Part shown: piece after piece, positions 27,009 to 36,347 of the stretch
Layout of the letters: the number at the start of each line of letters is the position of its first letter
Position numbering within the stretch: position 1 is the stretch's first letter
Source of the DNA: Chloroflexota bacterium
GTDB lineage: Bacteria; Chloroflexota; UBA11872
DNA length: 64,000 bases
Direction of reading: 5' to 3'
Assembly: GCA_028873795.1 (NCBI GenBank)
Contig: JAPPNP010000005.1
Location: 36,738-100,737, forward strand
The notes under the pieces: model-generated
Database searches by the model: none
Seen by the model: the letters and a program-made list of their open reading frames with translations, nothing else
What the model was told of the DNA's origin: nothing
Program-made: the position numbers and the translations under genes

Positions 27009-28800
27009 CGTGACGACAACTGGGAAAGAGACGGCGCGCCTCACGCCTCGCGCTCGATGGGCTATCGAGCGTGCCTCCGACGCCTTCGAGCGCCTCCTGG
27101 GGCCTGAGGGCTACGCGCCTTGCCCCGAGCACGGCCTGGACTACACGGGCAAGACGGCGCGCGCCATCGTGCTCAACTGCGCCCTGGCCGCGGACGCCGA
27201 GAACGACTCCTACCTCGACCGCGCGGTGCGCGTGGCGCGCACGATCATCGGCCGGCTGGGTCAGGATGACGGGGCGGACGGAGCCTGGGTATTCAATCCC
27301 AACCGGCGCGAACCGCATCACGTGTCAACGAGACTCGTCGATTGCGGCGAAAGCGTCGACGCTCTGGCGACCCTGCTTGAAGCAGCCGGCGACCGCCTGC
27401 CCGACATCGATCGCGCGCGCATCGAGGAGGCGATCCGCCTCTGCGCCGCGACGTATCTGCTGCCGACCGTTCCCGGCGCTCCGATCATCAGTGAACGTCT
27501 GTGCGGCGCCATGGGCCTGGCCGGCGCCGCCGCGGTGCTCGACGAGCCCGGCTGGGCCGACACCGTACGCGAAGCGGTCGCCGGCGCGCTCGGCGAGATG
27601 CGGCCCGATGGCTCGTTTCCCCATGTCACCGACGCCGCGGCCGTTGCCGGGCACGAGGGCCTTTCCGACCTCACGATCTGCGACCACGGCCGCATCCTCG
27701 CCTTTGCTCGCTACGCCCTGACACGAATCGGAGACGGCGGGTCTCACGCCGATGAATTGCGACAGGGCGTGGACTTTCTGATTGACGTGCTGCGGCCCGA
27801 CGGCGTGAAGCCGCTGGCTCTCGACGGCCGGCGCTGGTGCTGGGACGCGGATACCGAGGCCGGCTCAGCCCCGTACGACGCCTACGCCCTCGCGACGGAC
27901 GGGCGTCCGGCGGCGCTCCGGCTGGCGGGGATCGTCGCCGCTCGCTCGGCTCAGACCCTGGGCCCCGACGGGCTGGTGGACGCGTGCCCGATCGGCGCAA
28001 CAGCCGTGAGCCGCATCGCCAATACCGCCGACCTCGGTTGGCTGGCGCGCGCGCATGCGTCGGCAGAGCTGGACGACCTGCCCACCAACCCGCCTCCCCC
28101 CAAGCCGGCGCCGCCGCTTCACCACGCCGACGCCGGCGTCGTGCGCCTGCAGACGCGCCGCGCCTGCGCCATCCTGCGCGTCCGCAAGCAGCCGGCGAGC
28201 GGCCTCGTCGGGGCTCGGATTGGCGGCGGCGGACTGGTCTACGTCGGCGACGCGGAGCGCGGCTGGGCCAATGCGCTCGAGCACGTCTGCGAGCCGTGGA
28301 TGCCCGAGGGCGCCTGGTTCATCCACTCCACGACCCAGCCGGGGAGGGTTTCCCTCGACGCCGACGCGCGGTTTCGCTTGCGCCTGGCGCGGATGCACTG
28401 GCGCGCCGGCCGCCGCTGGTATGCCCTGCGGATGCTCTATCGCTTCCTCGGACCGCCCGCGTGGGCGGCCGCGGGCCAATTTGCATCGATCCACGCGCTG
28501 GACGGCGAGGTCACGCTCGAAGCCGACGGCGTCCTGATCGCTTCATGCCTGGCGCGTGCGGACGGCCAGCCGCATCCGGCCCTGCGCACCGAGCGGCGCT
28601 ATCGCTGGAACGGCGACCGCCTGCTGGTCTCGGACGCCGTGAGCGTCGCGCACCCGATCACGGGCCTTGCCTATCGCTATCCCAAGGCCGTCGAATGGTT
28701 CGAGGTCGAGGCCCCAACAAGCTGGCGGGTGGCGGATAACCAGGTGTATTTCGGACCGTTGGGTGCCGAGGTCACGGCGTCCATCCGCTACGAGATCTGA
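27001..28800 (+). CDS. Putative alpha/alpha-toroid carbohydrate-active protein
   Basis: I do not recognise a named family for this 599-aa protein. The first roughly 370 residues are a series of amphipathic helical pairs with G-L/G-x-x-D-type turns (for example A-L-A-A-D-A-E-N-D-S-Y-L-D-R-A and C-D-H-G-R-I-L-A-F-A-R-Y-A-L), as in alpha/alpha toroids of polysaccharide lyases, epimerases and GH88/GH105 hydrolases. After a Pro-rich linker near residue 360 (P-P-P-P-K-P-A-P-P) a C-terminal beta-rich half follows, a layout shared with heparinase-type and C5-epimerase-type enzymes. The GTG at 27001 is preferred because of AGGCGGA upstream. A role in chain modification is inference. Confidence 0.6.
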   Translation: MASVTTTGKETARLTPRARWAIERASDAFERLLGPEGYAPCPEHGLDYTGKTARAIVLNCALAADAENDSYLDRAVRVARTIIGRLGQDDGADGAWVFNPNRREPHHVSTRLVDCGESVDALATLLEAAGDRLPDIDRARIEEAIRLCAATYLLPTVPGAPIISERLCGAMGLAGAAAVLDEPGWADTVREAVAGALGEMRPDGSFPHVTDAAAVAGHEGLSDLTICDHGRILAFARYALTRIGDGGSHADELRQGVDFLIDVLRPDGVKPLALDGRRWCWDADTEAGSAPYDAYALATDGRPAALRLAGIVAARSAQTLGPDGLVDACPIGATAVSRIANTADLGWLARAHASAELDDLPTNPPPPKPAPPLHHADAGVVRLQTRRACAILRVRKQPASGLVGARIGGGGLVYVGDAERGWANALEHVCEPWMPEGAWFIHSTTQPGRVSLDADARFRLRLARMHWRAGRRWYALRMLYRFLGPPAWAAAGQFASIHALDGEVTLEADGVLIASCLARADGQPHPALRTERRYRWNGDRLLVSDAVSVAHPITGLAYRYPKAVEWFEVEAPTSWRVADNQVYFGPLGAEVTASIRYEI

Positions 28801-28810
28801 GGCGAGCGCC

Positions 28811-30007
28811 GTGCGCCTGATCTTCCTCGCCAACGCCCGCATTCCTAGCGAGAAAGCCCACCCGTTGCAGATCATGCACATGGCCGAGGCTTTCGCGGCG
28901 CGGGGCCTGGAAGTGGTGCTGCTGCATGCGCGGCGCGCCAACACCGACGCCATGTTGCGCATCGACAACCCTTTTGCCTACTTCGGCGTAGCGCCCGCCT
29001 TCGCGCTCCTCGGCCTTCCCTGTATCGACCTGATCAAGCGCGTGACAGTCGACTGGCCGGCGCTCAACCGTGGACCCATCCCGCTGCTGGCGCACCTGAT
29101 CCAGCTCGCCACCTTCGCGCTCAGCGCGCTGGCGCTCATGCGGCGACTTCGCGGCGACGTCGTGTACAGCCGCGATCTGTTTCCGCTGACGCTGACGACG
29201 CTGCGGCGGCGCGCGGGTGTCCGGACCTGCTTCGAGGGCCACACGCTGCCGCGGTCGCGGCCGTCGCAGCGATTGCATCTGTGGGCCGCGCGCCGGGTGG
29301 ACCGCATCGTGGTCATCTCGTCCGCGCTGCGGCGGTGGTACCTGGAACGTGGCCTGCCGCCCGAGCGCGTGCTCGTGGCGCACGACGCCGCTCCGGCCGC
29401 CGCATTCGACCTTGAGCCTCGGACCGCCGCGCGCCAGGGGCTCGATCTCGCGCCCGACACCCCACTCGTCTGCTATGTGGGTCACCTCTACGCTTGGAAG
29501 GGCGTCGACACGCTCGTCGCGGCCGCCGCGAAGCTGCCCGACACCGTGCAGGTCGCCATCGTCGGGGGCGTACCGCCGGACCTCGACCGGATCCGCAAGC
29601 TTGCCGGCACGCGGCGCAACGTGCGGACGACCGGCCATCGCCCTCCGGACGAGGCGCGGCGCTACCTGGCCGCCGCCGACGTGGCGGTGATCCCCTTCAG
29701 CGGCGCTACCATCATCGCGCGCGAGCACACCTCGCCGCTCAAGATGTTCGAGTACATGGCGGCCGGCGTCCCCATCGTGGCGAGCGATCTGCCGTCGCTG
29801 CGCGAGGTGCTGCGCCACGAGCACAACGCGCTGCTCGTGCCTGCGGACGATAATGCGGCGCTCGCGGCCGCCATCGAGCGTCTGTTGAGCGACCATGAAC
29901 TCGCCGCACGCCTGGCGCGCACGGCCCGGAATGAGGTAGCGGACTGCACGTGGAATCGACGCGCGGCCGGGATCGTGGATTTCCTCGACCTGCCGCAGCC
30001 GGCCTGA
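28811..30007 (+). CDS. GT4 family glycosyltransferase
   Basis: This 398-aa GT-B protein is read from GTG 28811, giving R-L-I-F-L-A-N-A-R-I-P-S-E-K-A-H-P-L-Q, a typical N terminus. An earlier in-frame ATG lies inside the previous gene. The C-terminal domain has V-C-Y-V-G-H-L-Y-A-W-K-G-V-D-T-L and S-P-L-K-M-F-E-Y-M-A-A-G-V-P, the signature of GT4 proteins close to sugar-transferase EpsD/WcaL types. It overlaps the next open frame by up to 58 nt, depending on the start of that gene. Confidence 0.9.
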   Translation: MRLIFLANARIPSEKAHPLQIMHMAEAFAARGLEVVLLHARRANTDAMLRIDNPFAYFGVAPAFALLGLPCIDLIKRVTVDWPALNRGPIPLLAHLIQLATFALSALALMRRLRGDVVYSRDLFPLTLTTLRRRAGVRTCFEGHTLPRSRPSQRLHLWAARRVDRIVVISSALRRWYLERGLPPERVLVAHDAAPAAAFDLEPRTAARQGLDLAPDTPLVCYVGHLYAWKGVDTLVAAAAKLPDTVQVAIVGGVPPDLDRIRKLAGTRRNVRTTGHRPPDEARRYLAAADVAVIPFSGATIIAREHTSPLKMFEYMAAGVPIVASDLPSLREVLRHEHNALLVPADDNAALAAAIERLLSDHELAARLARTARNEVADCTWNRRAAGIVDFLDLPQPA

Positions 30008-32562
30008 CGCGCGCCGCCGCCCTGCTGGGGCGAGCGATCGAGCGCCTGGAGCACGCCGGCGCCGGCTGGCATCGGCTGCTTGTGGCTTTCGGGCTCGTCG
30101 CTCCCCTGCTGATCCTGCATCGCGGCACGCTAATCGCGGGCGAGGCGTGGCTCGACTTCGACGTGCTCCTGACCTTCCAGCCCCGATACCGCCTGCTGGC
30201 CGAGGGTCTCGCGGAGGGCCGAATTCCGCTCTGGATGGACGGCGTCCTCGGTGGATTCCCCGTGGCGTTTTCCGAGTTTGGCTGGTTCTACCCGCTGACC
30301 TGGGGCTTGCTCCGCGTGTTCGATCCGCTGCGGGCGTACTTCATCGAGATGTCCCTCGGTCTGATGCTGGCCGGGGCCGCTGCCTACGGCCTGGGTCGTG
30401 TGTGGGGCCTGTCGCGGCGCGGCGCGTTCATCGCCGCCTTCCTCTACGCCTACAGCCCGTTCGTGTTCGCCACGGCCCGCCTCCTCAACTGGGCCGACAT
30501 CTTCTTCGTTCTGCCCGCCGGACTGATCGCCATCGAACGCATTGCCCAGGGACGTCGCATGTGGGCCGCCGGCCTCGCGGCCGTCACCGGAATCGCGGGC
30601 CTGGGTGGGTCCCCGCAGATCGTCTTGCTCTTCGTCTCGGTCTGGCTGCTGTACGCCCTGTTTCGCCTCACCTGGACCTGGCGCGACGCCGGGCGGGCGC
30701 CCGCGCTTGAGCTCGGCGCCTGGCTGCTGGCGGCGGTCGGCCTGGGCGTCGTCCTGGGCGCGGTGCGCTTCCTGCCGACCCTGGAAACCACCGCGCTTTC
30801 GGGCCGCGCGGGCGGCCTGGAATACACCGCCGCGACCATCGGCTCGATCCCGCCCTGGAACCTGGTGCTCGGCTACCTCTATCCGTCCTTCGAGATTCCG
30901 CGCGTGCTCGACGAGACGCTCAACGCCGAAGAGTTGCTCTATCTCGGGATTCTCACGCCCGTGCTCGCCTTGCTCGCCCTCGTGGCGGGGCGCCGCCACC
31001 GCGTCGTGCGCTTCCTCGCCGTGCTCGTCGTGGTGGGCTGGGTGCTTGCCATGGGCGCCTACAGCCTGGGATTTCCCCTGTTGCACAAGCTGCCGTTGTT
31101 CAGCTACTTCCGAGATCCCTCCAGGTTCGGGATTCCGGCGACCTTCGGCGTGGCCTTCCTCGCGGCCTTCGGCTTTGAGTTGCTGCCCCGGCCGGACCTA
31201 GCCGCCGCGCGGGCCGTTGGCTGGCTCGTGCGCACCTGGACGTGGCTGGCCGGCCTCATCGCGGCGGGCACCGTCGCCGCCACGATCACGCTCACCGGCT
31301 TTGCCTTCTTGATCGTGCCCTATGGCTACGACTACATCGACCGCGTGATCGTCGGGTCCGAGGGCCGCTTTCTCACCGCCGAGCGCTACTACCGCACCTT
31401 CGACCAGCTCTATGCGCGGCTCGAGTCGGCTTTCAGCATGGCGGGACCCACGCCCCGGCTCTTGCTGGTCACCGCCGTTCTCGGCGCGTTGCTGATCTGG
31501 GCCTATCGGCGCGGGGCGCTGCGGGGCGTGCACGCGCAATTTGGAATCGGCGCCGTGCTCGCGGCCGATCTGCTCCTGGCGCCCGGCCACGCCGTTCCCA
31601 CGGTGCCGGCCGAGTGGTATGACCGGCCCTCGCCGCTGCTGGAAGTCTCCGCCGACGACCGCGACGGGCGGTTCATGTCCTACCGTCCCCTGGCGCAGAA
31701 ATTCGAGCTGTCGACGGCGACCGGCGATCGCCTGTCACGCGACCAGCGCGACCTGCTCGAGTGGGTGTTTCTCACCGCCACGCGCGCCCCCAACCTGGCG
31801 CTGGACGGCGGACCGAGGACGATCGAGGGCTACGAAAACCTTATGCCGCGCAGCACGTCGGAGTTTCTGGCGTATGTGGGTAGTGAACGCGCCATCGTGC
31901 CCGGTTTCGCCACCGACGCCTCGCTCGACGCCGCAGCGCGCCTCGGCATTTTGGAATCACGCCTCGGCGCCCTTGCCGCGACAAACGTCCGCTACATCAC
32001 GTCGGGAGTGCCGCTGCCGATCGAGGGACTGCGTGAGGTGCATGCGGGCGCGATCCCGTTGCCCGAATGGGCCGGCGTGGAACAGCCGCTATACGTCTAT
32101 GAAATCCAGGACTGGCGACCCGAGGCGTGGGTCGCGAGGCAATGGTCGGTCGTCGACGACACGTCGGCGTTGCTCGATCGCCTCGCGGCGGATCCCGACC
32201 ACGCGTTTGTCTCGCGGGACCCGGGCATCGAGCCGGGCCAGGCCTCCGGCGGAGCGGACGTCGTTGGCCCTGTCGTCCGCGGCCCGGAGCGCATCGACCT
32301 CAGCGTCAATCTGGCCGCGCCGGGTCTGCTGGTGCTCAACCACGCGCCGTTTCCGGGTTGGAGCGCCGAGGTGAACGGCCGCCCAGCGGAGATCCTGACC
32401 GTCAATATGGTGTCGCGCGGTCTTGCGCTCCCTGCGGGCGCGCATGAGATCACCATGCGCTTCGAGCCGCCCGGGTTCTCGTTAGGCGTCACCGCGTCGC
32501 TGGTCGCCACGGGCCTGCTGGTCCCGCTGCTGGCGGTGGGCATTTGGAGGCAGCGGCGGTGA
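29950..32562 (+). CDS. YfhO-like polytopic membrane protein
   Basis: This protein of up to 870 aa has about twelve hydrophobic segments in the first 560 residues. A large extracytoplasmic C-terminal domain follows, with P-G-L-L-V-L-N-H-A-P-F-P-G-W-S-A-E-V-N-G and L-P-A-G-A-H-E-I-T-M-R-F, the hallmark of the YfhO family, and then a final membrane segment. YfhO proteins are GT-C-like and are implicated in glycosylating lipid-linked or cell-wall polymers outside the membrane. Residues L-D-F-D-V-L-L-T-F-Q-P-R in the first loop hold candidate acidic catalytic residues. The start is uncertain. The GTG at 29950 overlaps the preceding GT4 by 58 nt; a later start near 30004-30082 is possible. Confidence 0.8.
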   Translation: MESTRGRDRGFPRPAAAGLTRAAALLGRAIERLEHAGAGWHRLLVAFGLVAPLLILHRGTLIAGEAWLDFDVLLTFQPRYRLLAEGLAEGRIPLWMDGVLGGFPVAFSEFGWFYPLTWGLLRVFDPLRAYFIEMSLGLMLAGAAAYGLGRVWGLSRRGAFIAAFLYAYSPFVFATARLLNWADIFFVLPAGLIAIERIAQGRRMWAAGLAAVTGIAGLGGSPQIVLLFVSVWLLYALFRLTWTWRDAGRAPALELGAWLLAAVGLGVVLGAVRFLPTLETTALSGRAGGLEYTAATIGSIPPWNLVLGYLYPSFEIPRVLDETLNAEELLYLGILTPVLALLALVAGRRHRVVRFLAVLVVVGWVLAMGAYSLGFPLLHKLPLFSYFRDPSRFGIPATFGVAFLAAFGFELLPRPDLAAARAVGWLVRTWTWLAGLIAAGTVAATITLTGFAFLIVPYGYDYIDRVIVGSEGRFLTAERYYRTFDQLYARLESAFSMAGPTPRLLLVTAVLGALLIWAYRRGALRGVHAQFGIGAVLAADLLLAPGHAVPTVPAEWYDRPSPLLEVSADDRDGRFMSYRPLAQKFELSTATGDRLSRDQRDLLEWVFLTATRAPNLALDGGPRTIEGYENLMPRSTSEFLAYVGSERAIVPGFATDASLDAAARLGILESRLGALAATNVRYITSGVPLPIEGLREVHAGAIPLPEWAGVEQPLYVYEIQDWRPEAWVARQWSVVDDTSALLDRLAADPDHAFVSRDPGIEPGQASGGADVVGPVVRGPERIDLSVNLAAPGLLVLNHAPFPGWSAEVNGRPAEILTVNMVSRGLALPAGAHEITMRFEPPGFSLGVTASLVATGLLVPLLAVGIWRQRR

Positions 32563-33701
32563 AGCTGGCCATCGTGGCCGACGAGTTGGACCCCAGCAAC
32601 GGGTGGGGTCGCTACGCCGGCGAGTTGGCCCGCGGGCTGATCGCGGCCGACGTCGACGTGCGCCTGGTGACGCCCGGCGGCGCCATGCCCAACGACCTGC
32701 GCGCCCATCCCGACCACGCGCCGATCCCTTCGTTCCGCCGGGGCACGCCGCACTTTGCGCGCTTGCTCGCGCGGTCCATCCGGCCCCTCTGGCGCGCGCT
32801 GCGGGGTGTGGACGCCGTCCACTGCATGGTCGAGCCGTACGCGCCGGTTGTGGCGCTCGCTGCCGGCCGGCGTCCTCTGTTCGTCTCGCTCGTGGGCACA
32901 TATTCGGTGCCGTCCACCCGCGACCGGCTCGAGTCCCGCATGTTGCGCTGGGCCATGCGCCGCGCACGGCGACTGGTCGCCATAAGCGCCTATACGGAGC
33001 AGCGGGTACGGCGGGACACGGGGTTCACGCACACCACCGTCGTGCCGCTGGCCGTGCGGGCGGATGAGTTTGCCGCGCCCAGCCCACCGGTGGCGCGCGA
33101 ATCGGGGCTGGTGCTCGCGGTCGGCGAGCCCAAGCCGCGCAAAGGGTTCGACGTGGCCTTGGAGGCCTTCGCCGCCGTGCGCGCCCGCGTGCCGCGGTCG
33201 CGCTTCGTCATCGTGGGGCCGTACGCGTCGGGCTCATCGTTCGTTGCCCGGCTCCGTCAACGCATCCACGCTTTGGGTCTGGAAGATGCCGTGATCCTCA
33301 CCGGAGCCGTGAGCCACGACGAGCTGGTCGGCTGGTATTCGCACGCCTCCGTAGTCGTCATGCCCTACCGCTCGGTTGGCCGCGACTTCGAGGGATTCGG
33401 CCTGGTGCTGCTCGAGGCCGGCGCCTGCGGCGCACCCGTGATCAGCTCGCGCGAGTCTCCCGCGGAGGAGATCGTGGCGCACGGCAAGAGTGGGCTGCTG
33501 GTCCCGCCGGGCGACGTGGCGGCGCTTGAGTCGGCCATGGTCCGCGTCCTAACCTCCCCGGACGAGCGACGGCGGTTGGCCGACGGCAACCGGGCCCGCG
33601 CCGCGGAAATGACGTGGGAGCGATCGACGGATCAACTCATCGACGTCTATGAGCAATCGCTCGACCGGCCCATTCGGCAAGGGTGTCGGCGTGGCGACTG
33701 A
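32559..33701 (+). CDS. GT4 family glycosyltransferase
   Basis: This 380-aa GT-B protein starts at the GTG that overlaps the preceding stop (GTGA), with GGAGG about 9 nt upstream. The N-terminal loop N-G-W-G-R-Y-A-G-E-L is typical. The donor domain begins L-A-V-G-E-P-K-P-R-K-G-F-D-V-A and contains E-G-F-G-L-V-L-L-E-A-G-A-C-G-A-P with the conserved acidic pair. It ends next to the flippase gene with an 11-nt overlap. Confidence 0.9.
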   Translation: MKLAIVADELDPSNGWGRYAGELARGLIAADVDVRLVTPGGAMPNDLRAHPDHAPIPSFRRGTPHFARLLARSIRPLWRALRGVDAVHCMVEPYAPVVALAAGRRPLFVSLVGTYSVPSTRDRLESRMLRWAMRRARRLVAISAYTEQRVRRDTGFTHTTVVPLAVRADEFAAPSPPVARESGLVLAVGEPKPRKGFDVALEAFAAVRARVPRSRFVIVGPYASGSSFVARLRQRIHALGLEDAVILTGAVSHDELVGWYSHASVVVMPYRSVGRDFEGFGLVLLEAGACGAPVISSRESPAEEIVAHGKSGLLVPPGDVAALESAMVRVLTSPDERRRLADGNRARAAEMTWERSTDQLIDVYEQSLDRPIRQGCRRGD

Positions 33702-35190
33702 AACCCCCGATCACGCAGCCGAGCGCGAACCGTCCGGAACCCTCGGTGAGCGAGCCGTGCGCGGCGTGGTCGCCCTCGGCGTGCGCGAGGGCGGCATGAA
33801 GCTCGTGTCGCTTACCGGCGATATTGCGCTTTACCGCCTGCTCACCCTGGCCGACTTCGGCGTGGTCGTGCCGATCGCCTTCCTCGCCGGCCTCGTCAAG
33901 CAGTTTACGGACGTCGGGCTGCATCCGAGCGTGATCCAGCGCAAGGACGATCCCAAGCGAGCCGACCTCCGCGCCGTGTTCACTCTGCACCTCGCGCTAG
34001 TGACGGTCGCCACCGCCATCGTGGTGTTCGCCGGTCCGCCGATGCTTACGGAGTGGGTCGGCGTCGACGCCGATCCATGGATGATCCGCGTGTTCGGAAT
34101 CTCCATCTGGCTCTCGGCGTTTCGGCTGGTTCCGGCGGCCCTGCTCGAGCGTCACCTGCGCTTCGGCCGTCTGGCGGCCGCGGACATCGCCGGCACCGTC
34201 TGGTATTTCAGCGCCGGCATTGGGTTCGCCATCGGCGCCTTCGAGGCCTGGAGTCTGATCATTGCCCACGTCGGGGCGAGCATCGTCTCGACCCTAGCCG
34301 TGCTCGTCGTGCACCCGTGGGCGCCCATCCCAACCTGGCGGCCCGGACGGCTGCGGCAATACCTTCGATTCGGCGCACAGTTTCAGGGCGCTCGCCTCGC
34401 CCTGATCGCAAAAGACTCCCTGATTCCGCTCCTTTCGCCGCGCACCGTCGGCGTCGACGGCACCGGCCTCTTGAGCTGGGCGGACAAGATCTCGTCGCAA
34501 CCCCTCACGCTGACGCAGCTCGTGTCCCGGGTCACGCTGCCCACGTTTTCCCGCATGCAGGACGACCTGGATCGCGTGCGGCGCGGCGCCGAGCTGACGC
34601 TCAAGTGGAACGCCATCGTCACCCTACCGGCATTTGCGGCGGTGATTGCCTTCGCGCCGGAGATTGCGATCTACATCTACACCGAGCAGTGGTTGCCGGC
34701 GATCCCGGCACTCTATGCGCTGGCCGCCAGCGCCGTTCTGGTGCCCATCAACGGCTTGCTTACACCCATCCTCGCCGCTCTCGGCCGGACGCGCGTCATT
34801 CTTGTAGTCGCGATCGTCTGGGCGGCGGCGGCCTGGGCGCTGGCCATTGGTCTCAGCGCTACCGATCTCGGCATTCTCGCTATCCCGATTTCCCTTGCGG
34901 CCACGCAATTCGCCGCCGCGCTCGTGCTGCTCCCGCTGGCGCGGGATGTGTTCGACTTCCGTTTGCTGCGGCATCTCGCGCGCCCGCTCGCCGCGGCCGT
35001 GCTGGCGGGCGCCTTTGGACGCCTCGTCTTGCTGCCGTTGCTGACCGACTGGGTGCTCCTGATCCAGGGCGGCATCGTGGTCGTTCTCGTCTACGCCGGT
35101 CTCATCTACCTGATGGATCGCGAGACCATCCGGCGCGAGGCGGGCCTGCTCTTCCGCCGCCGCGAGCCCGCCCCAGACAACGGCCCCTGA
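33691..35190 (+). CDS. Polysaccharide flippase (Wzx/MOP family)
   Basis: This 499-aa protein has about 12-14 hydrophobic segments and an N-terminal L-Y-R-L-L-T-L-A-D-F-G-V-V-V-P-I motif typical of Wzx-type exporters of the MOP superfamily. These flip undecaprenyl-linked repeat units across the cytoplasmic membrane. The GTG at 33691 has AAGGGTG upstream; the longer in-frame start lies inside the previous gene. The presence of both this protein and the Wzm/Wzt exporter in one locus is unusual. The stop overlaps the next ATG by one base (TGATG). Confidence 0.85.
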   Translation: MATETPDHAAEREPSGTLGERAVRGVVALGVREGGMKLVSLTGDIALYRLLTLADFGVVVPIAFLAGLVKQFTDVGLHPSVIQRKDDPKRADLRAVFTLHLALVTVATAIVVFAGPPMLTEWVGVDADPWMIRVFGISIWLSAFRLVPAALLERHLRFGRLAAADIAGTVWYFSAGIGFAIGAFEAWSLIIAHVGASIVSTLAVLVVHPWAPIPTWRPGRLRQYLRFGAQFQGARLALIAKDSLIPLLSPRTVGVDGTGLLSWADKISSQPLTLTQLVSRVTLPTFSRMQDDLDRVRRGAELTLKWNAIVTLPAFAAVIAFAPEIAIYIYTEQWLPAIPALYALAASAVLVPINGLLTPILAALGRTRVILVVAIVWAAAAWALAIGLSATDLGILAIPISLAATQFAAALVLLPLARDVFDFRLLRHLARPLAAAVLAGAFGRLVLLPLLTDWVLLIQGGIVVVLVYAGLIYLMDRETIRREAGLLFRRREPAPDNGP

Positions 35191-36347
35191 TGCGCGCTGC
35201 CATCAACCTCCGCAATGCCAACCTCATGGTCGCCGACGGGCATGGCGAGAGCATGCGCAGCCTGACTCGCGCGCTCGTCGATACCGCGGATGCCCGCCGG
35301 CTTGACTTGCTGATGGATGCACCGTGTCGCTTTTCCGGTTTCGAGGGACCGACGGCCACGACTCGCGTGCTGCACCCCTTCAAGCTCGGCAACCGGCTCC
35401 TGACCCGAACGCTTGGCGGCGACCCCTGGTACCGTGCCCGCGTGCCGCTCGCCCGAGCCTGGCGCGCCGCCGACGTGTACCTCCAGAGCGCCCACGAACC
35501 TCCGCCCTTCGTCAGCGGCCCGCCACATGTCGCGATGGTTCACGATGTGGCGTTCATGCGGCCTGGGGCCGGGGCGTTCTACGAAGCGCCCACACGCAGC
35601 TACCTCGATCAGTGGACGGCAAGCAGCATTCACCGCGCCGATCGTCTGTTGGCCGTCTCCGACTGGGTTCGCGACGAGGTCGTGCGAATCTACGGCTATC
35701 CGGCAGAACGGGTGGACGTGGCGCCCCATGGCGTTGACGGCGATCGCTTTAAGGCAGACGCCGACCCCCATTCCGTCACCGATACGTTGAATCGCCTGTG
35801 CATCCAGGCGCCGTACGTGCTGTTCCTCGGCACGCTGCAGCCGCGCAAGAACGTCGGTGCCTTGGCCCGCGCGTACGCCAAGGCCCGGCGGCGGGGTCTG
35901 GCGCACACGCTCGTGCTGGCGGGCGCTCCCGGCTGGCGCTACTCGGACGTCGCGGCGGACCTCGACGGCATAAGCGGCGAGGGGATCCGGCTCACGGGCG
36001 CCGTGGATCCCGACGACCTGCCGTCGCTGCTGGCGGGAGCCTCGGCATTCGTCAGCGTCGCCATCGATGAAGGCTTCGGCATGCCGATTCTCGAAGCCAT
36101 GGCCTCGGGCGTACCCGTGGTCGCCGCAAGCCAGGGCGGGCTGGCGGATGCCGCCGGCGATGCCGGGATATCGGTTGACCCGCACGATCCGGACGCCATT
36201 GCCGACGCCCTGCTGCAAGTCACGGGGGACGAGTCCTTGCGCGACGACCTGCGAACCCGCGGCCTGGCCCGGGCCGCGGAGTTCACCTGGTCCCGCACGG
36301 CGCAGTGCGTGTGGCAGTCGCTGGAGCAAGCATGCGCATCCTCCTGA
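35190..36347 (+). CDS. GT4 family glycosyltransferase (mannosyltransferase-like)
   Basis: This 385-aa protein starts at ATG 35190; a much longer open frame to 34053 runs antisense-free through the flippase gene and is not real coding. It has V-A-M-V-H-D-V-A-F-M-R-P, then V-L-F-L-G-T-L-Q-P-R-K-N-V-G-A-L at the domain boundary and E-G-F-G-M-P-I-L-E-A-M-A-S-G-V-P. These match the bacterial mannosyltransferase/WbaZ-like branch of GT4, in which the L-G-T-x-x-P-R-K-N motif is characteristic. Sugar specificity is not determined. Confidence 0.9.
   Translation: MRAAINLRNANLMVADGHGESMRSLTRALVDTADARRLDLLMDAPCRFSGFEGPTATTRVLHPFKLGNRLLTRTLGGDPWYRARVPLARAWRAADVYLQSAHEPPPFVSGPPHVAMVHDVAFMRPGAGAFYEAPTRSYLDQWTASSIHRADRLLAVSDWVRDEVVRIYGYPAERVDVAPHGVDGDRFKADADPHSVTDTLNRLCIQAPYVLFLGTLQPRKNVGALARAYAKARRRGLAHTLVLAGAPGWRYSDVAADLDGISGEGIRLTGAVDPDDLPSLLAGASAFVSVAIDEGFGMPILEAMASGVPVVAASQGGLADAAGDAGISVDPHDPDAIADALLQVTGDESLRDDLRTRGLARAAEFTWSRTAQCVWQSLEQACASS

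Noticed and set aside
34053..35189. Long in-frame extension upstream of the GT4 at 35190
   Set aside because: It runs through the flippase gene in another frame, gives an Arg/Pro-rich sequence with no domain, and the ATG at 35190 sits exactly at the flippase stop.
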